From Puniceicoccales bacterium Verruco_02 (lineage in GTDB: Bacteria; Verrucomicrobiota; Verrucomicrobiia; Opitutales; Oceanipulchritudinaceae): DNA of 64,000 nt. This document shows, piece by piece, positions 55,187 to 63,160 of this stretch (position 1 is its first letter; each line of letters begins with the position of its first letter). The position numbers and the translations under genes are program-made. The notes beneath the pieces are model-generated. The model searched no databases. It saw only the letters and a program-made list of their open reading frames with translations, and was not told the origin of the DNA. The stretch covers positions 20,146 through 84,145 of the forward strand of contig LVBW01000008.1 in the NCBI GenBank assembly GCA_001604585.1. The letters run 5' to 3'.

Positions 55187-56164
55187 ATGCCCATTCGCCC
55201 CCGCTCCAAGATTGTAGAAAGCATTACGGTGCTGGATTTCTTCAACACCGGCCGCGACCAGCTAAAAATGAGCATTGTAGCGGGCGAACGCGGCATCAAG
55301 AGCCTCGTACACGACAAGAGCATCAACCGCCCGGCACTGGCCCTGACGGGATACTTCAAGAGCTTCGCCACCAAGAGAGTGCAGGTCTTCGGAGCCGGCG
55401 AGATAGCGTATCTTCGCGACATAAAGGAGGATAAGCAGTACAAGGTGATGACCGACATAGCGCGAAGACACATCCCGTGCATGATCGTGACGCGCAACCT
55501 AGTCCCTCCTCAGGCGATGGTGGAGGTGGCCAACGAGAACGACACCCCGCTCATCCGCACATCACATTCCACGAGGGATTTTCTCGCAATGGCCACCCTC
55601 CAGCTCGAAAACATGTTCGCGCCCAGAGTATCCGAACACGGCACCCTGATGGACGTGAAGGGCATGGGCGTGCTAATCCGAGGCGACAGCGGCGTGGGCA
55701 AGAGCGAGTGCGCCTTGGCCCTCGTGGAGCGCGGATACAGCCTAGTGGCCGACGACAAGGTGAACATCAAGCTGATTAACGAGAAAGACCTCGTCGGTAC
55801 AAGTAACGAGATAAACCGTGGCTACATGGAATGCCGCGGACTTGGCATAATCGACGTAGCCGAGCTGTTCGGCATACGAGCGGTTCGCACGGAAAAGAGC
55901 ATCAACCTTGTCATCACCTTCACAGCTTGGAAGGAAACTGACGAGGAGGAGCGCACCGGCCTTGAGCAGGAGTATTTCGACATACTCGGCATTCAGGTGC
56001 CCCATGTGCGTTTTGCCGTCAAACCGGGGCGAGACCTAGCCCGCCTTGTGGAAGTGGCCTCGATGGTGCAGGCCCTAAAAATGATAGGTCACGACAGCGC
56101 CAAGGAGTTCAACGAGCGCCTGATAAGGCAGATGACCCCAGACTACCACGCCGACGGGATATAG
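55187..56164 (+). CDS. hprK: HPr kinase/phosphorylase
   Basis: The track entry starting at 54593 runs out of frame through the previous gene; the real start is the ATG at 55187, giving 325 residues. The N-terminal domain is MPIRPRSKIVESITVLDFF...; the catalytic domain has the P-loop GDSGVGKSE (Gly166-Ser173), the catalytic region SLVADDKVN and the family signature MECRGLGIIDVAELFGIRAVR. HprK phosphorylates HPr on Ser46 and, in Gram-negative bacteria, often regulates incomplete PTS systems or carbon use. It starts 14 bases after the lipoprotein gene. No ptsH or ptsI is in the window. Confidence 0.96.
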   Translation: MPIRPRSKIVESITVLDFFNTGRDQLKMSIVAGERGIKSLVHDKSINRPALALTGYFKSFATKRVQVFGAGEIAYLRDIKEDKQYKVMTDIARRHIPCMIVTRNLVPPQAMVEVANENDTPLIRTSHSTRDFLAMATLQLENMFAPRVSEHGTLMDVKGMGVLIRGDSGVGKSECALALVERGYSLVADDKVNIKLINEKDLVGTSNEINRGYMECRGLGIIDVAELFGIRAVRTEKSINLVITFTAWKETDEEERTGLEQEYFDILGIQVPHVRFAVKPGRDLARLVEVASMVQALKMIGHDSAKEFNERLIRQMTPDYHADGI

Positions 56165-56453
56165 AGGCCGCCGCTGACAACTGTTTTCGTCGCGAGAACG
56201 TGGATTTGCCGATGGATGTCTTGGCTTCGTAAACGAGTAGTATTGAATGAAACCCGACGAGCTTACGGAACGAAGCCAGACGCAGCAAAGACCGTTCGCA
56301 GCAGAAACCCAAGGTTATAGAGGTGCCCTGTACAAGTCATGTATTGGGAAACTGTTGAGGCACGAGCTAGCTCGTATAGCTTCCACGCTTTAGCTAACCG
56401 CGTGTAACTATACGCGAGGAACTGTCCGGATATACCAATTTGCGGTCAGCCTC
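56165..56453. other. Convergent intergenic region rich in inverted repeats (hprK / ftsZ)
   Basis: No gene is visible. Three structured stretches occur: TGGCTTCGT (56222-56230) paired with ACGAAGCCA (56270-56278) across 39 bases; a perfect 14-base palindrome ACGAGCTAGCTCGT at 56362-56375; and CGCGTGTA-AC-TATACGCG at about 56399-56416. As both flanking genes end here, they may be terminators, but none has a T-run. A small RNA is an alternative. Confidence 0.5.
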
Positions 56454-57740
56454 CTACGGCTGCACCCTAATACCCCTTCTCAGGAAAGTCGGCACATCCA
56501 GATCCTCGCCCTGATACAGGTTTGCCTCAGTCTTGTCGAAAAAGCCGCGCTGATCATCCACCTTGAAGTCGAACTCATCCTGCGAAGCCTTCTTGGAAGC
56601 GGACGGCTCCTTGGACGGCAGACGATTCACATCCGTTGCCGGAGCCTCTGGCAAAGGCCTGCGCGCCGCAGCATTGGCAGCCGCACCCGAAGCCGCAGCC
56701 ATCCTCCTACGCTGCGCCGCCGCGCGCGCACTGGCAGCATTCGCCGCCCCGGCGGCCACCTCCGTTGCTCCAATAACCGTAATCTGTATGGCATCGCGCA
56801 TGGCCCCGTCCACAACAGCTCCAATGACGGTGTTCTGACGGCTGCCGAACTTGTCGCAAACAGCGTCCATAATCTGATTCACCTGCGCCATAGCCATATC
56901 CGGCCCGCCGCAAATGTGTATGATCAGGCTGTCCGCCTTGTTGACATACTTGTACTCGGGCAGGTGCAGCAGGGGGCAAAGATCCAGGTCCGCCAACGCC
57001 TTCTGCACACAGTCCTCGCCCTCGCCTCGACCTATGCCGAAGAGCGTCTTGCCACCGCGGAAACGGAAGGCGTTGCGCAAGGTGGCAAAGTCCACATTCA
57101 TAAGCCCGCTCTGGAACAACATGGACCAGATGGCCTTCACGCCCTGACTGACCCACTCGTCCGCCACGGCAAAAGCCTCCAGCACCGTGGCCTTCTCGTC
57201 CACCTGCTGTAAAATCATGTCGTTTGGCAGGGCGATGACGGCGTGGCAACTCTCGCGCAGCTCCGCCAAGGAATCCTCAGCCTGCTGACGGCGCCGCTCG
57301 CCCTCACGCGTGAAAGGCATGGTGACAAAGGCTAGGCACACCGCGCCCGCCTTCTCGGCAGCCCGCGCCAGTACCGGAGCCGCGCCACTGCCCGTTCCAC
57401 CACCAAGCCCGGCGAGCAGGAACACCAAGTCCACCCCGTCCACCATCTTCGCTATCAGCTCCTCGTCGCCCTCGGCAGCTCGGCGACCAATCTCGGCCTC
57501 GCCCCCGGCGGACATGCCCCGCGTAAGCGAACGGCCGATGAGCAGCTTCTCCTGAATGGGCGAAGCGGACAAAGTCTTGGTATCGGTATTGACCACGGCA
57601 AGGGCCACCTGCCCAAGATCGTCCAGCTTGATGCGATCCACGGCATTGTTGCCCGCCCCGCCCACGCCGATAATCTTGATGCGAATGGCCTGACGCCCAT
57701 CCAAGTCCTGAAGCCCCTGAAGTATCCCCTCGTTATCCAT
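56454..57740 (-). CDS. ftsZ: Cell division protein FtsZ
   Basis: The real start is the ATG at 57740 (MDNEGILQGLQDLDGRQAIRIKIIGVGGAGNNAV), giving 428 residues; the track start adds 47 residues that overlap ftsA. GTP-binding motifs are seen in GVGGAGNNAVDRI and the tubulin signature GLGGGTGSGAAPVLA. A variable Ala/Arg-rich linker (about 310-400) precedes the conserved C-terminal peptide DLDVPTFLRRGIRV, the FtsA/ZipA docking site. FtsZ polymerises into the cytokinetic ring. It is the last gene of the cluster. N-terminal positions TKTLSASPIQEKLLIG differ from textbook FtsZ, but all catalytic loops are intact. Confidence 0.97.
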   Translation of the reverse strand: MDNEGILQGLQDLDGRQAIRIKIIGVGGAGNNAVDRIKLDDLGQVALAVVNTDTKTLSASPIQEKLLIGRSLTRGMSAGGEAEIGRRAAEGDEELIAKMVDGVDLVFLLAGLGGGTGSGAAPVLARAAEKAGAVCLAFVTMPFTREGERRRQQAEDSLAELRESCHAVIALPNDMILQQVDEKATVLEAFAVADEWVSQGVKAIWSMLFQSGLMNVDFATLRNAFRFRGGKTLFGIGRGEGEDCVQKALADLDLCPLLHLPEYKYVNKADSLIIHICGGPDMAMAQVNQIMDAVCDKFGSRQNTVIGAVVDGAMRDAIQITVIGATEVAAGAANAASARAAAQRRRMAAASGAAANAAARRPLPEAPATDVNRLPSKEPSASKKASQDEFDFKVDDQRGFFDKTEANLYQGEDLDVPTFLRRGIRVQP

Positions 57741-57769
57741 CGAAGTATGTGTAAGGGTGCGTCCCGTTG

Positions 57770-58981
57770 TTAGCGTGCAAATATCCCGCCCAGCTTGCCC
57801 AGCCAGCGACTCTTGGACCTCTCGCTCTGGCGCTGACGCATTGCATTGAAACCCTCCGAGAGCAGACCCAGAGCCGTGCAAAACTCCGGCGCACGCAAGG
57901 ACTGCTCACTGACCCACTGGGGACACTCGCCAACGCGGGCCTGCACGCCGAGCACTTCGTGCGCAAGATCGCAAATCTGCGCCTGCCGCGCCGTGCCGCC
58001 TGTCAAAATCACGCCTGCTGGCAGGTTCTGTGCGCTAATCTCGCTGCCCAGTTGATTCTTCACAATGGTGAAAAGCTCGTCCAGGCGCGCATGAATGATC
58101 TTGTGTATGGACATGCGGGAAATGGGCCGATCGCCAATCGTAAGATCCCCGATAAGCATCACAGTGTCGTTCTTGTCGTTGGCATCCACGACAGCCTTGC
58201 CGTAGCGCAGCTTCACGCTCTCGGCATAGCGGGCGTTCATGCGCAGCCCGATGGCCAAGTCGTTTGTAAGATGGTCGCCGCCGACAGGTATCACACCCGT
58301 GCGCACAATCGTGCCACTACGGTAAAGGGCGTAATCGGTCGTTCCTGCGCCAATATCCAACACAAGAACGCCGCTCTTCTTTTCCTCCTCGCCAGCCACT
58401 ACACCGGCGGACGCAATCGAAGACACCACGATGCAGTCAACATCCAGACCAATACCATTTATTACGTGCAAATAGTCGGCAGTGATGCGCTCGTCCCCGT
58501 GGACATGCCAGTAACCAGTCTCCACCCTCTGCCCGCTCATGCCCACCGGGTCCGCCACGCGGCGCCCGTCGAGCACGTAGCCGCAGCATTCGTGATGAAT
58601 GTATAGGCGGCCCGTTGGCAAATCGCGCATCTTGGCGCTCTCCCTTGCCCGGCGCAGGTCGTCCTCGCGCACAATGCCGTCAGCCGCGCTCACGCTGGCC
58701 ACGCCGCTGTCCGCAAAGCCCTGAAGGTGTGCGCCCGACATCGCCAGATACACCCCCTCCACCTGCGCCCCAGCGCTCTTCTCGGCGGCTGCGATGGCGG
58801 CGTGCGCACAGTCGCACACCTCTCTCTGATTGGAAATATGCCCCTTGCGTATGCCGGAGCTTGTCGCCTGCCCGGTGCCGATGATGTTCAGGCTGCGCCC
58901 GTTGGCGATCTCCGCCACAAGAACGGCCACCTTGCTCGTGCCAATTTCCACCGCTGCAACAATTCTGCTCTGTGCCATCAC
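57770..58981 (-). CDS. ftsA: Cell division protein FtsA
   Basis: A 403-residue actin-like protein that anchors FtsZ to the membrane. The phosphate-1 segment (IVAAVEIGTSKVAVLVAE), the SHS2-like 1C domain (GVYLAMSGAHLQGFADSG), phosphate-2 (VLVLDIGAGTTDYALYRSG) and the adenosine loop (GVILTGGTARQAQI) are seen. The C-terminus ends RQRQSERSKSRWLGKLGGIFAR, an amphipathic membrane-targeting helix typical of FtsA. It overlaps the end of ftsQ by four bases (ATGA), so translation is coupled. The spacer to ftsZ is 29 bases. Confidence 0.96.
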   Translation of the reverse strand: MMAQSRIVAAVEIGTSKVAVLVAEIANGRSLNIIGTGQATSSGIRKGHISNQREVCDCAHAAIAAAEKSAGAQVEGVYLAMSGAHLQGFADSGVASVSAADGIVREDDLRRARESAKMRDLPTGRLYIHHECCGYVLDGRRVADPVGMSGQRVETGYWHVHGDERITADYLHVINGIGLDVDCIVVSSIASAGVVAGEEEKKSGVLVLDIGAGTTDYALYRSGTIVRTGVIPVGGDHLTNDLAIGLRMNARYAESVKLRYGKAVVDANDKNDTVMLIGDLTIGDRPISRMSIHKIIHARLDELFTIVKNQLGSEISAQNLPAGVILTGGTARQAQICDLAHEVLGVQARVGECPQWVSEQSLRAPEFCTALGLLSEGFNAMRQRQSERSKSRWLGKLGGIFAR

Positions 58982-59916
58982 TTTGCCTTGCCCTTGGTAG
59001 TGCTCTTTGAAGTGCTCTTCTCGTATTCGACCGTGGCCATGCCCGGAATGCTCAGATCCACGCGCAATATGGGCCTTGGATCCTTGGCGGCCCCCTCCTG
59101 CACAATCTTTTCCAGACGCCGCAGCTGGTCGTCCACGTTGTGAATAGAGAAAATGATCGTTCCCATGGTCCTACTGCCCATCTCGACATAGGACACCGCG
59201 CTTTCCGGGCCACGGTAACGAGTGAAGGACACCGTCCGCCAGTCCGTGTACAGCTTCGGCCAACCAACGCGCGCCCTGTCAAGAAGCAGGGCCACAGGTT
59301 CGAGATCTCCCAGAGACTCGTAGCCGTCGCGCTTCAGGCGCAGGGTAACCCCGTCGATATGCGGCAGGGCGCGTATGGTGTTCGCCGGATAGCCGTAGCC
59401 TTCAAACACCGTGCCATCGCGGGCGATTAGCAAGGTGCGCACATCGTTGGCCGCCACCTGGGCACGGGCGCGCATGATGGGCATACGCTCGCGAACGTCC
59501 ACAAGCAGACGATCCGGCAGGCGCAGCGTGACCGAGGCGCTCTTCACCTGCCCCTGGGCCTCCAACTTTGCCCTGAGAAAAGGCAGATCCAGCCCGCTCA
59601 AGGCAATGCTCTGCTTCAGATCCAACACCTTTACGAGCCAATTGAGGTCCAGTACCCCGTCGGTATGAAAGGCGACATTGTCCAGACTAGCCGACGGTTC
59701 CAAGGCACTCCTGTCCTTGGAAGCGGAATGAAAGGAATACGCAGCCGCCCCGAGCACCCCGGCAGCCAGAGCCACCATGCCAGCCCAACGGCCTATGCGC
59801 AGCCACTTGCGCCGCAGAGCAACTCCGCTCGTGGAGCGCCTGCGCCCTCCCTGCTGGATGTCGCTCCACTCGCGACGAGCGGCGGGGGCCTCGCTGGACT
59901 GGGGATTGTCTGCCAT
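58978..59916 (-). CDS. ftsQ: Cell division protein FtsQ
   Basis: A 312-residue bitopic protein with a Ser/Arg-rich cytoplasmic tail, one transmembrane helix (about residues 43-62, WAGMVALAAGVLGAAAYSF), a POTRA domain (about 90-160, NWLVKVLDLKQSIALSGLDLPFLRAKLEAQGQVKSASVTLRLPDRLLVDVRERMPI) and a beta domain after it. FtsQ links FtsB/L to the early divisome. The call rests on topology, POTRA pattern and the ddl-ftsQ-ftsA order. It is 11 bases downstream of ddl and overlaps ftsA. Confidence 0.9.
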   Translation of the reverse strand: MADNPQSSEAPAARREWSDIQQGGRRRSTSGVALRRKWLRIGRWAGMVALAAGVLGAAAYSFHSASKDRSALEPSASLDNVAFHTDGVLDLNWLVKVLDLKQSIALSGLDLPFLRAKLEAQGQVKSASVTLRLPDRLLVDVRERMPIMRARAQVAANDVRTLLIARDGTVFEGYGYPANTIRALPHIDGVTLRLKRDGYESLGDLEPVALLLDRARVGWPKLYTDWRTVSFTRYRGPESAVSYVEMGSRTMGTIIFSIHNVDDQLRRLEKIVQEGAAKDPRPILRVDLSIPGMATVEYEKSTSKSTTKGKAK

Positions 59917-59927
59917 TAAAAGGAGTT

Positions 59928-60848
59928 CTAAACTATTGCGGGGAAACGCTCAAGGGCGGGTGCAAGCATTCGGGCAACAAGTTGCTCAAAAGTCAGACCG
60001 ATGCAGGACGCACTCTTGGGAAGTAGGCTCGTGGCCGTCATGCCGGGAAGAGTGTTGATTTCCAGAAACACCGGCTCCCCGCCCTCGGGTAGGATGAAGT
60101 CAGCCCTTGCAAAATCGCGGCAGGCACAGGCGGCAAAGGCCAGCTCCGAATAGCGCCGCACAAGGGCCGCGCTCTCTTCCGTTATTGGAGCCGGAAAAAG
60201 ATAATTCGTGGAGCCGGGCGTGTACTTCGACGCGTAGTCATAAACGCCGGACGCCGGGGCAATCTCAACTATGCCCATCGCCGCGCCGCCCAATAGACCA
60301 CAGGTAAGCTCGTGCCCGCAGATGCGCTTTTCAAGAAGCCATGCGCCGCGCCGTGGCCGCGCCAGCCAGTCGCGAAGCTCTTCCGCGCCGCTTATGAAGG
60401 AAAGGCCCACGCTGCTGCCGTCGCAAGAAGGCTTGGCAACTATATGTTCGCCAAGCTCCGCCACGATGGCCCCGGCATCGTGCTGGACATAGTCCGCGCG
60501 AAGCTCGTACTGCGGAGCCACGTTAACCCCGGCCGCGCCCACGACCCGCTTGGTGGCCAGCTTGTCCATGCATAGGGCGCTGGAAACACTGTCGCAGCCC
60601 ACGTAGGCAAAGCCCCCACGCTCCAACAGGCTCTGAATGCCGCCATTCTCGCCAAAGCCGCCGTGCAAGACGGGGAACACAACATCGCGGGCCGCATCCA
60701 GCCCGGCGGGCAGTTCCTCGCGCACAAGGTCCAGCTCGCGCACGGCAAAACCGTTGCGGCGCAGAGCCTCGGCAACGGCCGCGCCGGAGCGCAGCGATAC
60801 CTCGCGCTCCGAAGAGCAGCCACCCATAATTACGACAATTTCCGCCAT
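59928..60848 (-). CDS. ddl: D-alanine--D-alanine ligase
   Basis: The family start is the ATG at 60848 (MAEIVVIMGGCSSEREVSLRSGAAV), giving 306 residues; the track's longer form has 84 residues from another frame of murCB. ATP-grasp motifs are present: HGGFGENGGIQSLLE, KPSCDGSSVGLSFI, and FARADFILPEGGEPVFLEINTLPGMTATSLLPKSA with the Mg-binding Glu/Asn pair. It makes the D-Ala-D-Ala dipeptide for peptidoglycan. The start codon shares one base with the murCB stop (TGATG), so translation is coupled. Confidence 0.96.
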   Translation of the reverse strand: MAEIVVIMGGCSSEREVSLRSGAAVAEALRRNGFAVRELDLVREELPAGLDAARDVVFPVLHGGFGENGGIQSLLERGGFAYVGCDSVSSALCMDKLATKRVVGAAGVNVAPQYELRADYVQHDAGAIVAELGEHIVAKPSCDGSSVGLSFISGAEELRDWLARPRRGAWLLEKRICGHELTCGLLGGAAMGIVEIAPASGVYDYASKYTPGSTNYLFPAPITEESAALVRRYSELAFAACACRDFARADFILPEGGEPVFLEINTLPGMTATSLLPKSASCIGLTFEQLVARMLAPALERFPAIV

Positions 60849-63154
60849 CAGAGTACATCCTCCCATTTGGAGCCAAGCACCATCACCTCGGGACAAAGCT
60901 CCACGCCGCTTTTCTCGCGCACGCTGCCGCGTATCTTGCGCACAAGGGCCAGCACGTCCTCGCTGCTCGCCCCTCCGCGGTTGATTATGAAGTTGCCATG
61001 AACCTCGGACACTTCCGCCCCGCCAACGCGCAGCCCCTTCAGGGCCGCCATGTCGATGAGCCTGCCCGCGTAGTCGCCATCCGGGTTCTTGAATATGCAA
61101 CCCGCGCTCGGCTCCCTAGGCTGGGCGGCCTTGCGGGTTGCGGCGTTTGCATCCATGCGCCTGCGAATCTCTTCCGGACTTGCAATGCCCTTGGCACGGA
61201 ACACAGCCGACACAGCCACCGCATCGCGAAGCTCTGCACATTCGCGGTAGCCGACGCCAAGGCTCTCCGTCGCTCGACTCTCCAGGCGCCCATCGACGGT
61301 AATAAGGTCCACGCTCTCCACTACATCGAATATCCACGAACCCATTGCCCCGGCGTTCATGCGAAGGGCACCACCCACAGTGGCCGGTATGCCCTCGAAA
61401 GGCTCAAGTCCAGTCAGGCCAAGCCGCGCCGCATCGCTGCAAAGCTGCTTGAGTCGAGTGCCCGCGCCAACGCGCAGGCGCAGCTCGTCGAGCCTCTCCA
61501 CAGAGCAAAAAGCCTCTGAACTTAGCCGTATGACTAGACCCGGAAAGCCGCTGTCCAGAACCAGCAAGTTGGACCCTCGGCCCAGCGTGAACACGTCAAG
61601 TCCGCACTCGCGCGCAGCGCAGAGCAGGCCCTGAAGGTCCGCCATTGTGGCCGGCTCGGCATAGAAGCGGGCCGGACCGCCGACACCCATCGTGGTGCGC
61701 CGCCCCAGAGGCTCGTTTTCGAGGATGGGCGTCGCGCCGCTGACTCGCGCGCGCAACAGCTCGTAAGAGGATGGCTGCGGCATGTTGGCTGATGATGTAC
61801 TACCCCGCTTGCGCGAGACTCTTTCCACGTAATGTTCGGCCCAGTCTTCTATATCACCTGCACCGACAAAGGCCAGCACACAGGGACGAGGCAGCGAAGA
61901 AAGCTCCGCACAAAGCTCCGCACGGGTGCCAGCAAGCTCCACGGGGAAGCCGGGCCTGAACTGAGCCAGTAGATCGCTCGAAAGTCCGCCGGGGAGGGGC
62001 CGCTCGCTGGCCGCATACACATCGAGCAGCAGCACGCGGTCCGCACTGGAGAGAACGCGGGCAAAGTCGCCCTTGAACTGCGCTGTGCGCGAATAGCGGT
62101 GCGGCTGGAACACCACGACAAGGGGCCGGTCCGGGTGCGCCTGACGCAGGGCGCGCAAGAGGGGGGAAATCTCCGAAGGATGGTGCGCGTAGTCCTGATA
62201 CACGTCCAGCCCGCCGCGCTGAAGCAGGCGCATCTGTCTGCGCCGTATGCCGGGGAAATCGTCCAGGGCTGCGGGCAGAAATGCCTCGCCCATCATATGC
62301 CGCGTCACTGCAAGTGCAGCCACGGCGTTGGCCGCGTTGAACTCCCCAATCGCGCGCACATGGGCCTCGCAAGTCGGGAATTCGCCGCCAAGACGCAGAG
62401 TCTGCACAGTGCCCTCCTGCCGAAGCAGAGTGCCATCAAACTCGCATCCGGAGCCAAAGTGCATGTATTCGGGGCCGGGGTTTTCCTCGGCAAGGCGCTG
62501 AAGGACGGCGTCGCCACCGGGCAGGAACACAAGGCCCCGAGTGCGGCGGAATAGCCGCCCGAAGGCCGCCTCCATCTCGCCAAGGCTGCGGTAACGGTCC
62601 GCATGGTCCCAGTCGAGATTGGGCACCACGGTAATGTCCGGGCTGAAATGTTCTATTGTCCCATCGCTCTCGTCCACCTCGGCCACAAGCCACTGCTCCT
62701 CGCCAGCAAAGGCCGGGGCGGAGCCGTCCGCAAAGAGGCCCCCGAGTATGTACCCGGCCTCCGAACCCATGCGCCGCAGCGCGTGGATAATCATGCCCGT
62801 GGTCGTGGTCTTGCCGTGACTGCCGGCCACCGCGACCAATCGCCTCTGCGAAGCCTGCGCCGCGAGCATCTCTCCCCGGCGCATCTGTAGAATGCCCATC
62901 TCGCGCGCCATCGCACGCAGGGGGTGATCCGCCCCCACGGCCGTGGAATAGACCAGCCTGCCAGCCTCCGGGGGCAGGTCCGGCGTGGATAGAAAGCGCA
63001 CCCCGTGCCTTTCCAGCAGACTGCCCACCCTTGCCGACGGATGGTCGTCCCAGCCCAGCACCTGAAGCCCGCGCTCCTGAAGGTATATGGCCAATGGACC
63101 CATGCCCATGCCGCACACCCCCGCCATCACGACTGTTTCCTTTCTCGGCTGCAT
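60848..63154 (-). CDS. murCB: MurC-MurB fusion: UDP-MurNAc--L-Ala ligase / UDP-MurNAc dehydrogenase
   Basis: A 768-residue bifunctional protein. Residues 1 to about 450 are MurC: N-terminal Rossmann part (MAGVCGMGMGPLAIYLQERG), P-loop GSHGKTTTT, EVDESDGTIEHF and YAHHPSEI. Residues about 470-768 are MurB: GRRTTMGVGGPA, FAD-binding GRGSNLLV, GIPATVGGALRMNAGAMG, YRECAEL and SAGCIFKNPDGDYAGRLID, which matches type II MurB more than type I. The general-acid position that is Ser in E. coli MurB is Cys here. The two activities are successive around UDP-MurNAc: MurB makes it, MurC adds L-Ala. It lies between murG (6 bases) and ddl (overlap). Confidence 0.95.
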   Translation of the reverse strand: MQPRKETVVMAGVCGMGMGPLAIYLQERGLQVLGWDDHPSARVGSLLERHGVRFLSTPDLPPEAGRLVYSTAVGADHPLRAMAREMGILQMRRGEMLAAQASQRRLVAVAGSHGKTTTTGMIIHALRRMGSEAGYILGGLFADGSAPAFAGEEQWLVAEVDESDGTIEHFSPDITVVPNLDWDHADRYRSLGEMEAAFGRLFRRTRGLVFLPGGDAVLQRLAEENPGPEYMHFGSGCEFDGTLLRQEGTVQTLRLGGEFPTCEAHVRAIGEFNAANAVAALAVTRHMMGEAFLPAALDDFPGIRRRQMRLLQRGGLDVYQDYAHHPSEISPLLRALRQAHPDRPLVVVFQPHRYSRTAQFKGDFARVLSSADRVLLLDVYAASERPLPGGLSSDLLAQFRPGFPVELAGTRAELCAELSSLPRPCVLAFVGAGDIEDWAEHYVERVSRKRGSTSSANMPQPSSYELLRARVSGATPILENEPLGRRTTMGVGGPARFYAEPATMADLQGLLCAARECGLDVFTLGRGSNLLVLDSGFPGLVIRLSSEAFCSVERLDELRLRVGAGTRLKQLCSDAARLGLTGLEPFEGIPATVGGALRMNAGAMGSWIFDVVESVDLITVDGRLESRATESLGVGYRECAELRDAVAVSAVFRAKGIASPEEIRRRMDANAATRKAAQPREPSAGCIFKNPDGDYAGRLIDMAALKGLRVGGAEVSEVHGNFIINRGGASSEDVLALVRKIRGSVREKSGVELCPEVMVLGSKWEDVL

Positions 63155-63160
63155 ATATTG

